This document shows positions 54,247 to 62,344 of a stretch of DNA of 64,000 nucleotides, one piece after another. Each line of letters opens with the position of its first letter. Positions within the stretch are counted from its first letter, which is position 1. The notes under the pieces are model-generated. The model ran no database searches, was not told where the DNA came from, and saw only the letters and a program-made list of their open reading frames with translations. Source of the DNA: an uncultured Arenicella sp. (GTDB taxonomy: Bacteria; Pseudomonadota; Gammaproteobacteria; Arenicellales; Arenicellaceae); the NCBI GenBank assembly GCA_937922925.1, contig CALAKU010000003.1, forward strand, positions 1-64,000, written 5' to 3'. The position numbers and the translations under genes were made by a program.

Positions 54247-55620
54247 CTACGGCAACTCGCAATCGTAGTCACTGAGTTGGTTTGAAAAACAACGCTGGAA
54301 GCTAAAATCGTCGTTATCGCATCCTTGATTGCGATTCTCAAACAAGTCGAGCTTGCCTTGATTGGATAAGCCTTTGTCAACCGACTGCGTTTCAAAAATT
54401 ATCGCGGTGATATAACTTTGCACATAACATCCGAATACGTCGTTGTGATTTTTGATAAATTTTCGATCGGTCTTTAAAAACACCAGAGGATCATTCGAGC
54501 CAACTGGAATATGATTTCTCTGATCTTGGATTCCACACTCCTTCGGATTGTCTCGGCACCGATGGTATTGCCATTTAGCTTGGTCGTCGTCAAAAAACAA
54601 GTAACCGGTTCGCAATTGATCGCTGTTCCCAATTGTAGAGACGTATAGGTCGCCTTCGTTAAGCACCACATCTTTGCCGCTGATATTTCGAGGTAATTTT
54701 TTTGGCGTTAGCGTTTTGCTTAGATTGGTCGCTTGGCCTAGCGGAAAATACACGCGAGTGGCATTGTCTCCGTCACTACTCAAAACGTGCATTAGGTTCG
54801 GCTGGTCAGCACCAAACTGACAACGACTGGCGGCCTCTCTTAGTTGGATTACTTTATTTGCCTCAATTGCCGGATTGAGCAGCACCAAGGCATCCGCGAA
54901 ACGCTTTACCTTGTTGCAATTAGCGATGCCTTGCATGTCGCTGACCGGCCGCGCGGCAATCAGCTCTTTAAGCATCACATCGTGCACTGCCGACAGCACA
55001 ATCGCACCGCCAAAACTGTGCCCAATCACAACATAGGTATTTCGATATAGGGAACCTCGACTTTGCTCATCATCAAACTGGGCAACCAGAATTTGATGCA
55101 ATTGGGTCAGCACTTCGGTGGCCCCACCTTGACCTATTTCCTCAGCAACATTTTTACGGCCCCAATAGCTAAGATTGCGAACCAAGGGAATTCGAGTTGT
55201 ATCTCCTCGCCAACCAAGGAAGACACCGACAACCTTGCGCTTACCGACCACCTCATTTTCAGCCGCGCGCGCTAAAAATTGCCGGAACTGTTTTACATTA
55301 CTGTCTGACTCGTCGGCGTTGTGCTTCCAGCCATGAACAAATACAAAGATCGCGGCACCGCGAGGTGTATTCGCTATGGTATTGATATGCGAATAAACCT
55401 GATTGGCATGCTGGCGGTTAAATAAATTACCGCGCTCGGTAAATTCAATGAAACTTAAATCAAACTCGGGATATCGTTGAATAATTGAGCGGCTGCAATC
55501 AATTTCATCCCATAGGCAGTTGCCTTCGACCATTTCAGAGCGAATCTGGTGGCTGGAATAGCAGGATGATACAAGCAGGCAGACAACCCACATCGCGATT
55601 AGTTTGCTGAGCTCAATCAT
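54247..55620 (-). CDS. Alpha/beta-hydrolase-fold lipoprotein
   Basis: A 457-residue protein from the ATG at 55620 (a longer frame exists but its extra 37 codons are the tandem DNA repeat and part of the GST gene region). The signal MIELSKLIAMWVVCLLVSSC gives a lipidation cysteine at C20. The body shows an oxyanion-type VHGWKHNAD motif (95-103) and the nucleophile elbow GHSFGG (200-205, S202), which are the lipase/esterase landmarks. The C-terminal third is unlike common esterases and carries several cysteines. Substrate unknown; an outer-membrane-anchored esterase or phospholipase is plausible. Confidence 0.83.
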   Translation of the reverse strand: MIELSKLIAMWVVCLLVSSCYSSHQIRSEMVEGNCLWDEIDCSRSIIQRYPEFDLSFIEFTERGNLFNRQHANQVYSHINTIANTPRGAAIFVFVHGWKHNADESDSNVKQFRQFLARAAENEVVGKRKVVGVFLGWRGDTTRIPLVRNLSYWGRKNVAEEIGQGGATEVLTQLHQILVAQFDDEQSRGSLYRNTYVVIGHSFGGAIVLSAVHDVMLKELIAARPVSDMQGIANCNKVKRFADALVLLNPAIEANKVIQLREAASRCQFGADQPNLMHVLSSDGDNATRVYFPLGQATNLSKTLTPKKLPRNISGKDVVLNEGDLYVSTIGNSDQLRTGYLFFDDDQAKWQYHRCRDNPKECGIQDQRNHIPVGSNDPLVFLKTDRKFIKNHNDVFGCYVQSYITAIIFETQSVDKGLSNQGKLDLFENRNQGCDNDDFSFQRCFSNQLSDYDCELP

Positions 55621-55621
55621 C

Positions 55622-55688
55622 TTCGTGACCTTGGTTTTCTCTGGTTCGTGACCTTGGTTTTTTCTGGTTCGTGACCTTGGTTTCTTTT
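55622..55688. repeat. 23-base tandem repeat, three units, between GST and lipoprotein genes
   Basis: TTCGTGACCTTGGTTTTCTCTGG (55622-55644), the same with one change (55645-55667), and a third partial unit (55668-55688). They fill the whole spacer between the GST stop and the lipoprotein start, so the lipoprotein leader mRNA consists of this repeat. Confidence 0.93.
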
Positions 55689-56330
55689 CTATGTCGCCAA
55701 ACTCGGCCGCCCTTCCAGCGCTTGCCGCCAACGACGTAAATTAACATGGTGCTCTTGCGGCGTTACCTTGACAACTCTAGCAAAATCGACCGCGACGACC
55801 GCTGTGATATCAGCGAGGCTAAAGCGATCAGTCGCGATAAAATCCCGCCCTTCAAGATGGGCATCCAAACGATCGAAAAATAGTTTAAGTCGCACTAAAC
55901 CGCGCTCTGCCAATTGTGGAATCTGGGGGAAATTATCTGGCCCAGTGATCGCTCGCTCCGCCATTGCTGGGCTAGAGTTACGCAGCGCCTCAGCCACTGG
56001 CATCAAACCCTGTATTTCAATGGCGGCGTTCCAATTGAGCACCAAACCTCTTTCGACATCAGACTGGCCTAGTAAAGGCGGCTGCGGGAATTTGGCGTCA
56101 AGATACGCAGCAATGCCTAGATTTTCAGTGAGTTTAGTGCCGTCGTCCAATGCCAAAACCGGGACGGTACACGATGGGTTAATGGCTTTAAATTCTGAGC
56201 CTAATTGTTCGCCGTTACGCAGATCAATCTGGACGACCTCTAGATCAAATGCTTGGCCAGCCTGTTTTTCGGCAATGAAGATTCGGGCTCGACGTGGGCT
56301 AGGAGCGGTTGCACAGTCATAAAATATCAT
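55689..56330 (-). CDS. Glutathione S-transferase family protein
   Basis: A 213-residue soluble GST. The N-terminal thioredoxin-like half has the start MIFYDCATAPSPRRARIFIAEK, the NPSCTVPVLALDDG stretch (the cis-proline and glutathione site) and LTENLGIAAYLD; the C-terminal helical half ends with DRFSLADITAVVAVDFAR. The ATG at 56330 is preferred over a start 54 bases upstream. The substrate is unknown. It shares its promoter region with the divergent tandem DsbA-like gene at 56407. Confidence 0.92.
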   Translation of the reverse strand: MIFYDCATAPSPRRARIFIAEKQAGQAFDLEVVQIDLRNGEQLGSEFKAINPSCTVPVLALDDGTKLTENLGIAAYLDAKFPQPPLLGQSDVERGLVLNWNAAIEIQGLMPVAEALRNSSPAMAERAITGPDNFPQIPQLAERGLVRLKLFFDRLDAHLEGRDFIATDRFSLADITAVVAVDFARVVKVTPQEHHVNLRRWRQALEGRPSLAT

Positions 56331-56406
56331 TGGGGCCTCGTTTAATTGACGCTTCTGGCAAGATAATGCCATATTCGTTATCAAATCACAGCCGCACCGA
56401 AAACCA

Positions 56407-57762
56407 ATGCCCTTTAAGAATTTAGCTCGCCGTTTAAAACCCTACTTTGGTAAAGCTTTGCTCAGTGATCGCGTATTGTCTGTGCGTCGACATGCTCACG
56501 AGCGAATTAGGCGCACAAAAAAGCAAGGCCATGTGGCAACCGTGTATTTGCGAATAAACGACCCGTATTCGTATCTTTTGATTCAAGCATTACCGTTGCT
56601 ACAAAAACGGTATCCATTGCAATACGACTTTAGAACGATTTTAGACCTCAGTGATTCAGCGCATCCTGCACCATCCCGATGGGCCGATCACGCCTTTGTG
56701 GATGCGCAGTTTCTAGGTGAATTGTACGCCGATCTTGGTCTGCGTTTCCCCAAGATGCCGCCAACAGACCATCAGCTGGAAAATCAAAACAACGTCAGGG
56801 AGCTAACCGCCCAACTGTTGCATTGGGAATTGAGCGCTGATTTTCTAGATCAGGCAACGCAGTTATTCCACGCCTACTGGCACCAAGATCAAGAGTCAAT
56901 CAATAAGCTGTGTTCAACCGCCGTCACATCTAGCCTCGAGTGCTATCAGCATCATCTGCAAAATAATCAAGCCCATTTAGAAAAGCACGGGCATTATCAA
57001 AGCGCCATGATTGACTACGCCGGAGAGTGGTATTGGGGTCTGAGGCGGCTAATTCACCTTGAAGAACGTTTAAACTTATTGGGCTTGGGAACCGGCGAGG
57101 TCTTCAACCGCAGCCACCTTGGCGCAGTGACGCTGCCGGAGTTATCCGAGCAACAGCGCGCCAAACTTGAGGGCCAATCTATTGACATGTATTTGTCGAT
57201 TCGAAGCCCCTACTCTTATCTCAGCTTGGAGCGGGCTAAGAGCATTGCTGATCATTATGGAATGCGATTGGTTTTGAAGCCCGTGCTACCCATGTTGATG
57301 CGGCGAATGCAGGTACCTAAGTTAAAACACCGCTACAGTATTCATGATCTAAAACGCGAGGCCAAACGCTTTAACATCCCATTTGGCTTTATTGCAGACC
57401 CCTTGGGCCGAGGGGTAGAAAACACATATTCCTTTTTTGACTTGGCGTCAGAACATGGCAAGGCCTATGAATTTTTCCTAAGCGTTGCGCGCGGAGTATG
57501 GAGCGAAAATCTAGATGCCGCCAAAGAGACCGACATGAAAATCATGGTAAAGAGAGTCAATCTAAGCTGGCCAGATGCTAAGCAAATCATGTTTGAACAT
57601 CGATCGCAGCAATGGCGAGACTGGGCCCAGGCCAATCTTGAGGATCTTTACGCGCTCAACCATTGGGGCGTACCGTGCTTTAACTTTAAAGATCAAACTA
57701 CGTTTGGCCAAGACAGCCTCGACCGACTCAATGACGTTATCCGAGAATACTCATTGAGCTAG
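56407..57762 (+). CDS. Tandem DsbA / HCCA isomerase-like (kappa-GST type) two-domain protein
   Basis: A 451-residue protein made of two copies of the thioredoxin-fold DsbA/2-hydroxychromene-2-carboxylate isomerase family. The first active-site-like motif is NDPYSYLL (51-58), the second RSPYSYLSL (266-274). Both replace the CxxC of DsbA with the S/P-Y-S/A-Y motif of isomerases and kappa GSTs, so redox activity is unlikely and glutathione-linked chemistry more likely. The cis-proline end motif WGVPCFNF-GQDSLDRL is present only in the second copy; the first ends differently, at about GEWYWGLRRLIHLEERL. It diverges from a GST gene, 76 bases apart, which supports a glutathione-related role. Confidence 0.82.
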   Translation: MPFKNLARRLKPYFGKALLSDRVLSVRRHAHERIRRTKKQGHVATVYLRINDPYSYLLIQALPLLQKRYPLQYDFRTILDLSDSAHPAPSRWADHAFVDAQFLGELYADLGLRFPKMPPTDHQLENQNNVRELTAQLLHWELSADFLDQATQLFHAYWHQDQESINKLCSTAVTSSLECYQHHLQNNQAHLEKHGHYQSAMIDYAGEWYWGLRRLIHLEERLNLLGLGTGEVFNRSHLGAVTLPELSEQQRAKLEGQSIDMYLSIRSPYSYLSLERAKSIADHYGMRLVLKPVLPMLMRRMQVPKLKHRYSIHDLKREAKRFNIPFGFIADPLGRGVENTYSFFDLASEHGKAYEFFLSVARGVWSENLDAAKETDMKIMVKRVNLSWPDAKQIMFEHRSQQWRDWAQANLEDLYALNHWGVPCFNFKDQTTFGQDSLDRLNDVIREYSLS

Positions 57763-57806
57763 GGCTGTTAGCGCATCAAATCGGCGAAACCAAACTAAAG
57801 CACTGT

Positions 57807-58532
57807 CTAGGATGCTGTCTCTTTTGATAAAGCTCGCTGCCTCGCAGTTTGTTCATCACATAGAGCTTGAATCGCGGCTTCGTCGTAGTCTCGCAAACCA
57901 CTCAAAACCAATTTTTTGCGACCCGACCCAATTTGCGTTTGGCCATCTAACAAATGAAAATTGAGCCAGGCATTGCCGCGCTTGCCCTGCACTTCCAATT
58001 GAGTTTCAGCTAATTCGATACTCAGGTCAGTAAATTCAAGGCGATCAAATTTCAGTGACATTTGCTCGTAGATCACCAATGGTCGATTAGGGTTGAACAT
58101 CACTTGTTGTTCGCGCATCAAGGGAACCAAAATATGCGGGAAGTTTTGGCCTGAAAACCGAACATAGATGCGAGCCAATTGCTCGATAGCCTGATCCGTT
58201 TTATGAGTCTCGCCCGTGATATCAAGCCGCAACACAACCTTCTGGCGATCATTAACCAGTTCAATCAATTTCCCTTCTTGGTCATCCGGGAAATGCAAAA
58301 ATCGATCCGCCTTTAACAGTTCAGCAAACTGAAAGTGCATTGACTCACTAATGCCATAGCGCTGCAAACACAAAGCAAACAATAAATCGCCGGGCACACA
58401 AAAGCGCTTCGAATCCTCGTCGTGAATGGGATTAAAGTCATAGGCAATCTGCTTAGCAAACCGGCTGCCTTGTTTGGCGCTGATTGAGATTCCCTGAGCT
58501 GATCTGGAAATATAATTTTCAAGAAACATCAT
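57807..58532 (-). CDS. DUF3581-family protein
   Basis: A 241-residue protein resembling DUF3581: the N-terminus FLENYISRSAQG-IS, KQGSRFAKQIAYDFNPIHDEDSKRFCVPGDLLFALCL in pieces, and a C-terminal region ending with an aspartate/glutamate-rich helix. The NPIHDEDSKRF-CVPGDLL pattern resembles the hot-dog fold dehydratases (MaoC-like), which hold a substrate by an N-P-x-H motif, so an acyl-thioester role is possible but unproven. DUF3581 is mostly found in gammaproteobacteria. Two adjacent ATGs (58532, 58529) can serve as start. Confidence 0.85.
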   Translation of the reverse strand: MMFLENYISRSAQGISISAKQGSRFAKQIAYDFNPIHDEDSKRFCVPGDLLFALCLQRYGISESMHFQFAELLKADRFLHFPDDQEGKLIELVNDRQKVVLRLDITGETHKTDQAIEQLARIYVRFSGQNFPHILVPLMREQQVMFNPNRPLVIYEQMSLKFDRLEFTDLSIELAETQLEVQGKRGNAWLNFHLLDGQTQIGSGRKKLVLSGLRDYDEAAIQALCDEQTARQRALSKETAS

Positions 58533-58888
58533 TGAACTGTTTAACTTTTATGATCTTTTTAGTCGTTACTCGGGTCTGCATGGCTTGGTCTCGAAATTTG
58601 ATTTATTAACACAAAGCTCTGCGTCAGTGTGATGATCGAAACGAAAGCCCGCGCAAGTGTAACGCAATTTAATGCTCGATTCGCCTTCATTAAGCGCCAA
58701 AACAACTTGTCTCTTTTTACGCTTGAACTACACTCTTGCGGTGGCCACTAAGGGGTTCTCACAAACCTTTGAGCTTCATTAAATCGAAAGCTTTCATTAA
58801 ACTAAGAGTTTAAGCAGTAAGAATTTAAACAGTAAAAATTTAAACAGAGAGAGCTGGCAATGTTGACTGACCCAATAGCGTTTCGGAC
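58533..58888. other. 356-base divergent spacer before the DUF349 gene
   Basis: No gene larger than a 14-codon frame is visible. The last third (about 58770-58850) is made of short related units such as TTCATTAAA and TTTAAACAG. No convincing promoter hexamers could be picked. The minus-strand frame at 58840-59160 is a shadow of the DUF349 gene. Confidence 0.5.
58806..58850. repeat. 15-base tandem repeat, three units, upstream of the DUF349 gene
   Basis: GAGTTTAAGCAGTAA (58806-58820), GAATTTAAACAGTAA (58821-58835) and AAATTTAAACAGAGA (58836-58850) follow with no gap. The last unit ends in GAGAGAG, which can act as a weak ribosome site for the short frame at 58860. Confidence 0.9.
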
Positions 58889-58904
58889 ATGTTTGGAAAA
58901 TTAA
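58860..58904 (+). CDS. Possible 14-codon leader ORF overlapping the DUF349 start
   Basis: ATG at 58860, preceded by a purine-rich GAGAGAG, gives MLTDPIAFRTCLEN and stops at 58904. It overlaps the start codon of the DUF349 gene (58889) in another frame. Overlap of this kind can couple translation. The DUF349 start itself has no visible ribosome site, which supports the idea; the peptide itself need not matter. Confidence 0.3.
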   Translation: MLTDPIAFRTCLEN

Positions 58905-61627
58905 CAAAAGCGGCGTGGCAACATCCTTCGCCCGCGCGCCGACTAAAGGCCATCCAAAAGCTCAATGCGGCAAAAGACGAAGACCAGCACATACTGCTTG
59001 AACTGGCTCTAAATGACCCAGACCAAGAAGTAGCGAATGCCAGTTTAGAGGCAATCAATGACCCAATAACCTTGTGGCAGGCGCTTAATGATGAGAGTTC
59101 TGCAAAAGCCGTAAGCCGCATAAAAAAAAGGATTGCAAGAATATTCGCGGAACCGAGCATCAGCGTAGATCAGGTTCGAGAATGCCTAAACAAGCAAGCC
59201 GAATTGGCACCGGTGGTTGTGGCCCACTCAAACAATGCAGCGCTGCGACACGAGCTTCTTGAGGCGATCAGCGACAGCGAAATCGCCCACATTATTGGCG
59301 AAGTAAGTTATGTCGACACTCGCGCATTGATCGCAGAACGGCTAACAAACGAGGCAGACTTAGAGGTCGCGCGCCGGCATCTCAAAGGTAAAGACAAAAA
59401 CGCAGAGCGACTTATCAAGCAGAAGCTAACAAGGCTTCGAGCCGAAAAAAAAGCCGAGGATGAAAACAATCAGGCGGCGCAAGACCTGTGCGAAAAGATG
59501 GAAGCCATCGCTCACAGCAGCGAGTGGCGTAAAGAGTTCTCTGCCCAGTTCAATGTTTTCTCTCAGCGTTGGCAAGCGCTAGAGCGCAAACCCGATTCCG
59601 ATTTAATCAAGCGATATGAAACAAGTTGCGCGACCATCTTAGAAACACTTAACGCTCAAGAACAGCAAAGGCAGGCCGAGTTAGGACTACACAAGCTGGT
59701 AAAACGGCACAAGACTGAGCTAGCAAATTTAGCTACTTATTCTTTAGACCAATTGATTGATGCGAAGTTAGACATCGCACAGTCTCTCGCCAACCTGATA
59801 GCCGAAACAAATACTTTGGTCACGCCAGAAAAGTCTGAACAAGGGCTTTTTAGCGCTGATCAAAGTGCGATTCAAGCTTTGGTAGACCTTGCTGATTTTG
59901 CCCAAGACCTCGATGCCTACGATAATGATTCAAAAGCACTTAGTCGCGATGAAATCCAATATGCAAATGCTTTGCTGACGCCCCACGCTTTATTGAAAAA
60001 CAGCTCAGTTCGCCAAGAACTGAAAGCGCGGCTTGAAACAACAAAGCTAAACGAGCAAGCAGAACAACAGCGCTACGATCGCAAACTAAGTGAGCTGCAC
60101 AAACGCATAAGTCGCCTAAGCTCCAGCAGCCGCAAAGGTAATTTGCATGTAGCCCTCAAAGAACTGGCTGCCACGCAAAAGCTATCCGAAGCCTACACTG
60201 GTCACGATCGTAAGAACTTAGAAGAACGATTAGTGCAAGCCCAAGAAACCGTTGACAAACTGCGAGACTGGCATGACTTTGCAACCAAACCAAAATTTAC
60301 AGAATTATGCGAGAAAATGGAGGCTTTAATCCCCGCCAAGCTCCATCCAGATCATAGGGCGCAAAAGATTCGACAGCTTCAGTCTCAGTGGAAGAGTCTC
60401 GGCATGAATGACGATGAGGCTCTTTGGGATCGTTTTAAAACGGCTGCTGACAAAGCCTTTGAGCCTTGTGCTAAGTTTTTCACTCAACGCGATCAAGAAC
60501 GCGAAGCTAACCTTAAAAAAAGAGAACCCCTGGTCGATCAATTAGCTCGTTTGTTGCAGAAAACAGATTGGCAAGACTCACCAGACTTTGCTCAAGTCGA
60601 ACAGCAATTAAAGGCCGTTCACAGCCAATGGTTGTCGATTAAAAATGTGACAAAAGACGCCAGCGAAGAACAATGGCAACGGTATCGCAGTGCCAGAGAG
60701 AGCGTATTTGAAAAACTCGCTCCAGAATACGATCGCAATCAACTATTAAAGCAAAAGCTGGTCGATCAAAGCGAGCGCCTGATCAGTGACGGTGCAACTC
60801 ATGACAGCTTTGACAAACTCAAAACTTTGCAGCAGCGTTGGAAAACGATTGGAATTACGCGCATTAAGGAAGATCGCAAGCTTTGGGCGAGCTTTAAAAA
60901 GAACACTGATCTATTTTTTCAATCCATTCGTGAATTTGAGCGCAGTGAAACTCAAAAGTTTGATGACATGCTTGTCGAGCATCTACGAATTATTGATGAG
61001 ATTCATCAATTGAGCAAAGCCGGTGAGGCAGCGGATTTACAAATTGAAAATCTGGAAAAAGAATTTGCCGAGCTACCTGCGCTGCCAAAGATTTTCCCAG
61101 AAGCAAAACTGGAAAATATCAATAAGCGATTTCAAAAGGCGTTACAAAGCTACCAACGTTCTCGTGAACAAGCTCAGAAAACATCCGACAAAGAACAAAG
61201 CAAAAGGCTGCTGCAAAAGGCCAATTTATGCAGCGACCTTGAGGCAATGCTTCAAAAATCGCCGATTGATCAACTAAACATTGAATCGTTAAAGGCCGAA
61301 ATCGACGCGCTGATTCTCGACGATGCGGCGATCGCTAAGCGGTTTCAAACACGGCTTGCGGGCGCGGCCGAGCAAAACCGGCAAGCATTTGATGCAGCTC
61401 GGCGAGAGCTGTGCATTCGAATTGAGATAGCCTGCGGTACTGATAGCCCTAAACCTGACCGCCCATTGCGCACACAAATTCAACTCGCCGACATGAAAGC
61501 GCACGGCATTGGTGGGCAAAGCGCAAGCGTCGAAGACCTCAAACTTGAGTGGTATTGTTCTGAGGGCGCCTCTGCTGACTTACAGCGTGAATTGAATGCC
61601 CGTGTCTCCAGTGCTTTTAAAACCTGA
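58889..61627 (+). CDS. Large DUF349-domain coiled-coil protein
   Basis: A 912-residue, very hydrophilic, mostly helical protein with no signal peptide. DUF349 repeats are visible in the second half: LQSQWKSLGMNDDEALWDRF (about 495-514), VHSQWLSIKNV-EEQWQRYRSA (about 575-597) and LQQRWKTIGI-EDRKLWASF (about 652-675), each with the W-x6-W/F spacing of the family. The N-terminal quarter resembles HEAT/ARM-like repeats (LLELALNDPDQEVANASLEAI). Cytoplasmic scaffold or nucleic-acid-related roles have been suggested for relatives; none is shown here. Confidence 0.88.
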   Translation: MFGKLTKAAWQHPSPARRLKAIQKLNAAKDEDQHILLELALNDPDQEVANASLEAINDPITLWQALNDESSAKAVSRIKKRIARIFAEPSISVDQVRECLNKQAELAPVVVAHSNNAALRHELLEAISDSEIAHIIGEVSYVDTRALIAERLTNEADLEVARRHLKGKDKNAERLIKQKLTRLRAEKKAEDENNQAAQDLCEKMEAIAHSSEWRKEFSAQFNVFSQRWQALERKPDSDLIKRYETSCATILETLNAQEQQRQAELGLHKLVKRHKTELANLATYSLDQLIDAKLDIAQSLANLIAETNTLVTPEKSEQGLFSADQSAIQALVDLADFAQDLDAYDNDSKALSRDEIQYANALLTPHALLKNSSVRQELKARLETTKLNEQAEQQRYDRKLSELHKRISRLSSSSRKGNLHVALKELAATQKLSEAYTGHDRKNLEERLVQAQETVDKLRDWHDFATKPKFTELCEKMEALIPAKLHPDHRAQKIRQLQSQWKSLGMNDDEALWDRFKTAADKAFEPCAKFFTQRDQEREANLKKREPLVDQLARLLQKTDWQDSPDFAQVEQQLKAVHSQWLSIKNVTKDASEEQWQRYRSARESVFEKLAPEYDRNQLLKQKLVDQSERLISDGATHDSFDKLKTLQQRWKTIGITRIKEDRKLWASFKKNTDLFFQSIREFERSETQKFDDMLVEHLRIIDEIHQLSKAGEAADLQIENLEKEFAELPALPKIFPEAKLENINKRFQKALQSYQRSREQAQKTSDKEQSKRLLQKANLCSDLEAMLQKSPIDQLNIESLKAEIDALILDDAAIAKRFQTRLAGAAEQNRQAFDAARRELCIRIEIACGTDSPKPDRPLRTQIQLADMKAHGIGGQSASVEDLKLEWYCSEGASADLQRELNARVSSAFKT

Positions 61628-61666
61628 TGCGAATAAGTAGTGCGAACAAGTAATGCCAATAAAAAT
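61628..61666. repeat. 13-base tandem repeat, three units, at the DUF349-SRPBCC boundary
   Basis: TGCGAATAAGTAG (61628-61640), TGCGAACAAGTAA (61641-61653) and TGCCAATAAAAAT (61654-61666). The start codon of the next gene (ATG at 61653) is made of the last base of unit two and the first two of unit three, so the repeat creates the start site. Confidence 0.85.
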
Positions 61667-62252
61667 TAGCCAAGCCTCATTCATGAAAACAGTATGGAGT
61701 GTTTTCTTGGCAAGCACACTCTATATTGGTGCTTGCTTAACGCCAAGTCTATGTTTGCAGGCCCAAGAGAAGGCGACCGTCGAAGACGTAACGCAAGTCA
61801 ATAAATACAGCTTGCAACTTAAGGTCGAAACCACAGCAAGCCGGGAGACGATATGGCAGTTGTGGGAAGACGTAGAAAATTGGAAGCGCTATGATGAGCT
61901 GGTTATTTATTCTCGACTGGACCCCGGCCACGAATTTGTTAAAGGCGCTCAAGGTGAAGTCAAAGCCAAAGGCGCGCCTAAAAGCCGCTTTACGTTAACC
62001 GAAGTAAGCCCCGGTAATTCCTTTACCGAGCGACTATCGACACCTTTGTGGCAATCCATTAACCTACATCGTTATTTCGAAACCTCGGACAATGGCAACA
62101 CGGTATTTGTCCACGAAGTCGAGTTCAAGGGTCGTTTACGCTGGCTGATCTATGCAGCCGCTGGGGCAACCTTTAAAAAGGAATTGCCGCGCGTCATGAA
62201 TAAGTTGCGTGAGCTAGCCGAAACTCTGGAAGATGAGTCTAACAACGATTAA
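61653..62252 (+). CDS. Exported SRPBCC (START-like) protein
   Basis: A 199-residue protein with a signal peptide (hydrophobic stretch about 12-36, ending LQAQEK) and a mature SRPBCC/polyketide-cyclase-like domain: TASRETIWQLWEDVENWKRYDELV, FVKGAQGEVKAKG, TLTEVSPGNSF and a long C-terminal helix (RVMNKLRELAETLEDE). Such domains bind hydrophobic ligands in a deep pocket. Export is unusual but not rare for the family. It follows the DUF349 gene by 25 bases and has no clear ribosome site; the ATG at 61683 is an alternative start. Confidence 0.84.
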   Translation: MPIKISQASFMKTVWSVFLASTLYIGACLTPSLCLQAQEKATVEDVTQVNKYSLQLKVETTASRETIWQLWEDVENWKRYDELVIYSRLDPGHEFVKGAQGEVKAKGAPKSRFTLTEVSPGNSFTERLSTPLWQSINLHRYFETSDNGNTVFVHEVEFKGRLRWLIYAAAGATFKKELPRVMNKLRELAETLEDESNND

Positions 62253-62344
62253 TTCGTGGCTGCTAAGGGCTAATCCACGAACTCGCAAAAGCTAAGGCCT
62301 CCAAACACTCTTAGAAACATCTATAACTATTTGGATTCACTCGA

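Noticed and set aside
55768-56322. 184-residue plus-strand frame
   Set aside because: It lies antisense to the GST gene, whose family motifs are clear.
56407-57762. DsbA-type disulphide oxidoreductase
   Set aside because: Neither domain has a CxxC motif and there is no signal peptide.
58840-59160. 106-residue minus-strand frame
   Set aside because: Antisense to the DUF349 start; no ribosome site and no recognisable features.
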